Positions 38,680 to 39,439 of a DNA stretch of 39,439 bases are shown here, in pieces. Source of the DNA: Conexibacter sp. (GTDB lineage Bacteria; Actinomycetota; Thermoleophilia; Solirubrobacterales; Solirubrobacteraceae); the NCBI GenBank assembly GCA_025964325.1, contig JAOPZA010000056.1, positions 1 to 39,439 of the forward strand, written 5' to 3'. Every line of letters starts with the position of its first letter. Position 1 is the first letter of the stretch. The position numbers and the translations under genes were made by a program. The notes under the pieces were generated by a model. That model was not told the DNA's origin and did not search any database. It saw nothing but the letters and a program-made list of their open reading frames with translations.

Positions 38680-38880
38680 TCAACCCCCCGCCGCTCTCCG
38701 GCGGATCGCGAACAGCGGTGAGCCGCAGGCGGGGCAGTGGCCCTCCCAGCCGGGGCGGCCGTTGGTGAGCGTCACCGCGCGCGCGCCGGCGATCGCGACT
38801 CTCTGGCCGCAGACGCACCAGCCCTGCGGGTCGGCCGGGGCCGGGGCCGGCGCCGGCGCGTCGGGGCCGGCGTCAGGCAT
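38680..38880 (-). CDS. DUF5679-like zinc-ribbon mini-protein
   Basis: 66 residues. After an Ala/Pro-rich start, WCVCGQRVAI and VTLTNGRPGWEGHCPACGSP follow the DUF5679 pattern (YCVKC, then VTxKNGRPxxxGxCPxCGTKxFRI). Cysteines are 22, 24, 49 and 52. The first pair is C-x-C instead of C-x2-C, so zinc binding may be altered. ATG 38880 overlaps the preceding haem-monooxygenase gene by 8 bases, implying co-translation. Function unknown. Confidence 0.75.
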   Translation of the reverse strand: MPDAGPDAPAPAPAPADPQGWCVCGQRVAIAGARAVTLTNGRPGWEGHCPACGSPLFAIRRRAAGG

Positions 38881-39193
38881 CGTCCGCCGGGCCCTCGAGC
38901 TCGAGCACGTCGAAGGACCAGACCTCGCTTGCGGTCCCGACCGGTCCGCCCTGCCGATGCTGCGCGTGTCCGGCGGCGAAGTCCTGGCTGGCGAACCAGG
39001 CCTGGAAGTCGTCCTCGGAGCGCCAGCGCGTGATCACGAGGGAGACCTCGCGGTCGTCGTTGGGGCGCAGCAGCTCGAAGGCCTCGAAGCCGGGCGCGCC
39101 GGAGACTCTTCCGGCGCGCGAGGCGAAGCGCTGCGCGAACTCCTCGAACCGCTCGCGCGGCACGGTGATGGCGTTGATCTTGACGATGCTCAT
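38873..39193 (-). CDS. MhuD-like haem-degrading monooxygenase (ABM family)
   Basis: 106-residue antibiotic biosynthesis monooxygenase-fold protein, closest in pattern to mycobacterial MhuD, which breaks down haem to release iron. MSIVKINAI with Asn7, Trp66 (DDFQAWF) and His76 (AAGHAQH) line up with MhuD Asn7, Trp66 and His75, the haem-pocket residues. FELLRP and VITRWRSEDDFQAW are shared family blocks. It normally acts as a dimer in the cytoplasm. TACGAT ends 7 bases before ATG 39193 with no Shine-Dalgarno, suggesting leaderless transcription. The DUF5679 gene follows in the same operon. Confidence 0.88.
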   Translation of the reverse strand: MSIVKINAITVPRERFEEFAQRFASRAGRVSGAPGFEAFELLRPNDDREVSLVITRWRSEDDFQAWFASQDFAAGHAQHRQGGPVGTASEVWSFDVLELEGPADDA

Positions 39194-39200
39194 GCCGCAG

Positions 39201-39206
39201 ATCGTA
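39201..39206 (-). promoter_or_regulatory. Candidate -10 box for the MhuD-like gene
   Basis: Minus-strand TACGAT ends 7 bases before ATG 39193 and no Shine-Dalgarno is present, so the mRNA may start at the ATG. Confidence 0.4.
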
Positions 39207-39250
39207 TGGCAGTCGCGCGGGGCGGACGTTCGGTGTGAGAGGGTCGTCCG

Positions 39251-39439
39251 ATGGAGCGGATCGATGTGGCGCCGCGGGGGCTCCTCGCGGCCGTGCTCGT
39301 GGTCGTCCTGTCGAGCGCGGGCGCCGCCGCCGTCACCACCGGCAGCGCCGCCGCCTTCACCGCCCGCGGCAGCGTGCGGCAGGTCGACGTGACGGGCGCG
39401 CGCGCCGGCACCTCGCTGACCCTCGTCGACCGCCGCGGC
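39251..39439 (+). CDS. Start of a secreted protein, perhaps a CocE/NonD-type hydrolase (3' end off the window)
   Basis: An open frame from ATG 39251 runs to the window edge (63 codons). Residues about 9-30 are a signal-peptide core (GLLAAVLVVVLSSAGAAAV). The mature start FTARGSVRQVDVTGARAGTS followed by LTLVDRRG resembles the N-terminal strand of actinobacterial CocE/NonD (X-Pro dipeptidyl-peptidase-like) hydrolases, which often open with ARGSVEQVYVTG. GAGAGG lies 8-9 bases before the ATG. The family call rests on about 25 residues only. Secretion is the firmer conclusion. Confidence 0.55.
   Translation, partial: MERIDVAPRGLLAAVLVVVLSSAGAAAVTTGSAAAFTARGSVRQVDVTGARAGTSLTLVDRRG

Noticed and set aside
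38574..38768. Plus-strand frame beginning LVLLERAGKPRSAELVRL
   Set aside because: Resembles a helix by chance but has no family match, no ribosome-binding site, and overlaps the zinc-ribbon gene antisense.

Overview
This is a very GC-rich window, probably above 70% G+C by eye. It carries Gram-positive, actinobacterial-style gene content: SoxR with an iron-sulfur cluster site, an HrpA-type helicase with a long C-terminus, a WS/DGAT wax-ester/triacylglycerol synthase, IclR, GAF and Lrp regulators, an MhuD-like haem monooxygenase, and a propane-type soluble di-iron monooxygenase with its own chaperonin. I infer an actinomycete, possibly of the Thermoleophilia (Solirubrobacter/Conexibacter-like). 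The placement rests on gene content and style, not on a marker gene. No rRNA, tRNA, CRISPR array, insertion sequence or prophage was recognised.

Left part (1-17.3 kb). This is a housekeeping/accessory mix: the 3' end of soxR, hrpA, a flavin reductase, an NmrA-like NAD(P)-binding protein, a four-repeat DUF2267 protein, a DHA2 MFS pump divergent from a TetR regulator, a WS/DGAT and Kef-type antiporter pair, a second DHA2 MFS pump, a lysozyme-like protein, a BisC-type molybdoenzyme and an ABC-2 permease. A short remnant of a winged-helix gene sits between the second MFS pump and the antiporter.

Breakpoint and middle part (17.3-26.3 kb). At about 17.43 kb two gene remnants, an ABC ATPase on the minus strand and a membrane-protein tail on the plus strand, meet back to back. 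Both lack their 5' parts and a short inverted repeat spans the seam, so this is a rearrangement breakpoint or an assembly join. It is followed by a RecQ helicase fused to a phosphoribosyltransferase-like domain, an SDR plus HisD-family dehydrogenase operon behind a perfect palindrome, a GGDEF protein with a gutted HD-GYP domain, a SHOCT protein and a PlsC-type acyltransferase whose start codons overlap head to head, an Lrp regulator and a PPOX-fold protein.

Monooxygenase island (26.3-38.4 kb, all plus strand). A GAF/winged-helix regulator with a possible coupled leader peptide is followed by an IclR regulator. The IclR stop overlaps the start of prmA, and the order continues prmA-prmB-prmC-prmD, amidohydrolase, DUF59 protein, zinc alcohol dehydrogenase, dedicated GroEL and a GPR1/FUN34/YaaH-type transporter, closed by a hairpin. 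Four ATGA start-stop overlaps and strong Shine-Dalgarno sites suggest one long coupled transcript. Inferred working: PrmABCD hydroxylates a small alkane or ketone using NAD(P)H, the alcohol dehydrogenase oxidises the alcohol, the GroEL homologue folds PrmA, the DUF59 protein may help with the iron centres, and the transporter may move acetate or a related small acid. The GroEL copy keeps two ATPase aspartates but has glycine in place of the catalytic Asp398. That is the most interesting single observation in the window.

Right end (38.4-39.4 kb). A possible cupin remnant, a DUF5679 zinc-ribbon mini-gene overlapping an MhuD-like haem monooxygenase, and the start of a secreted protein running off the window. 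Across the window several genes have a TANNNT box 6-8 bases before the start codon and no Shine-Dalgarno, which points to frequent leaderless transcription.
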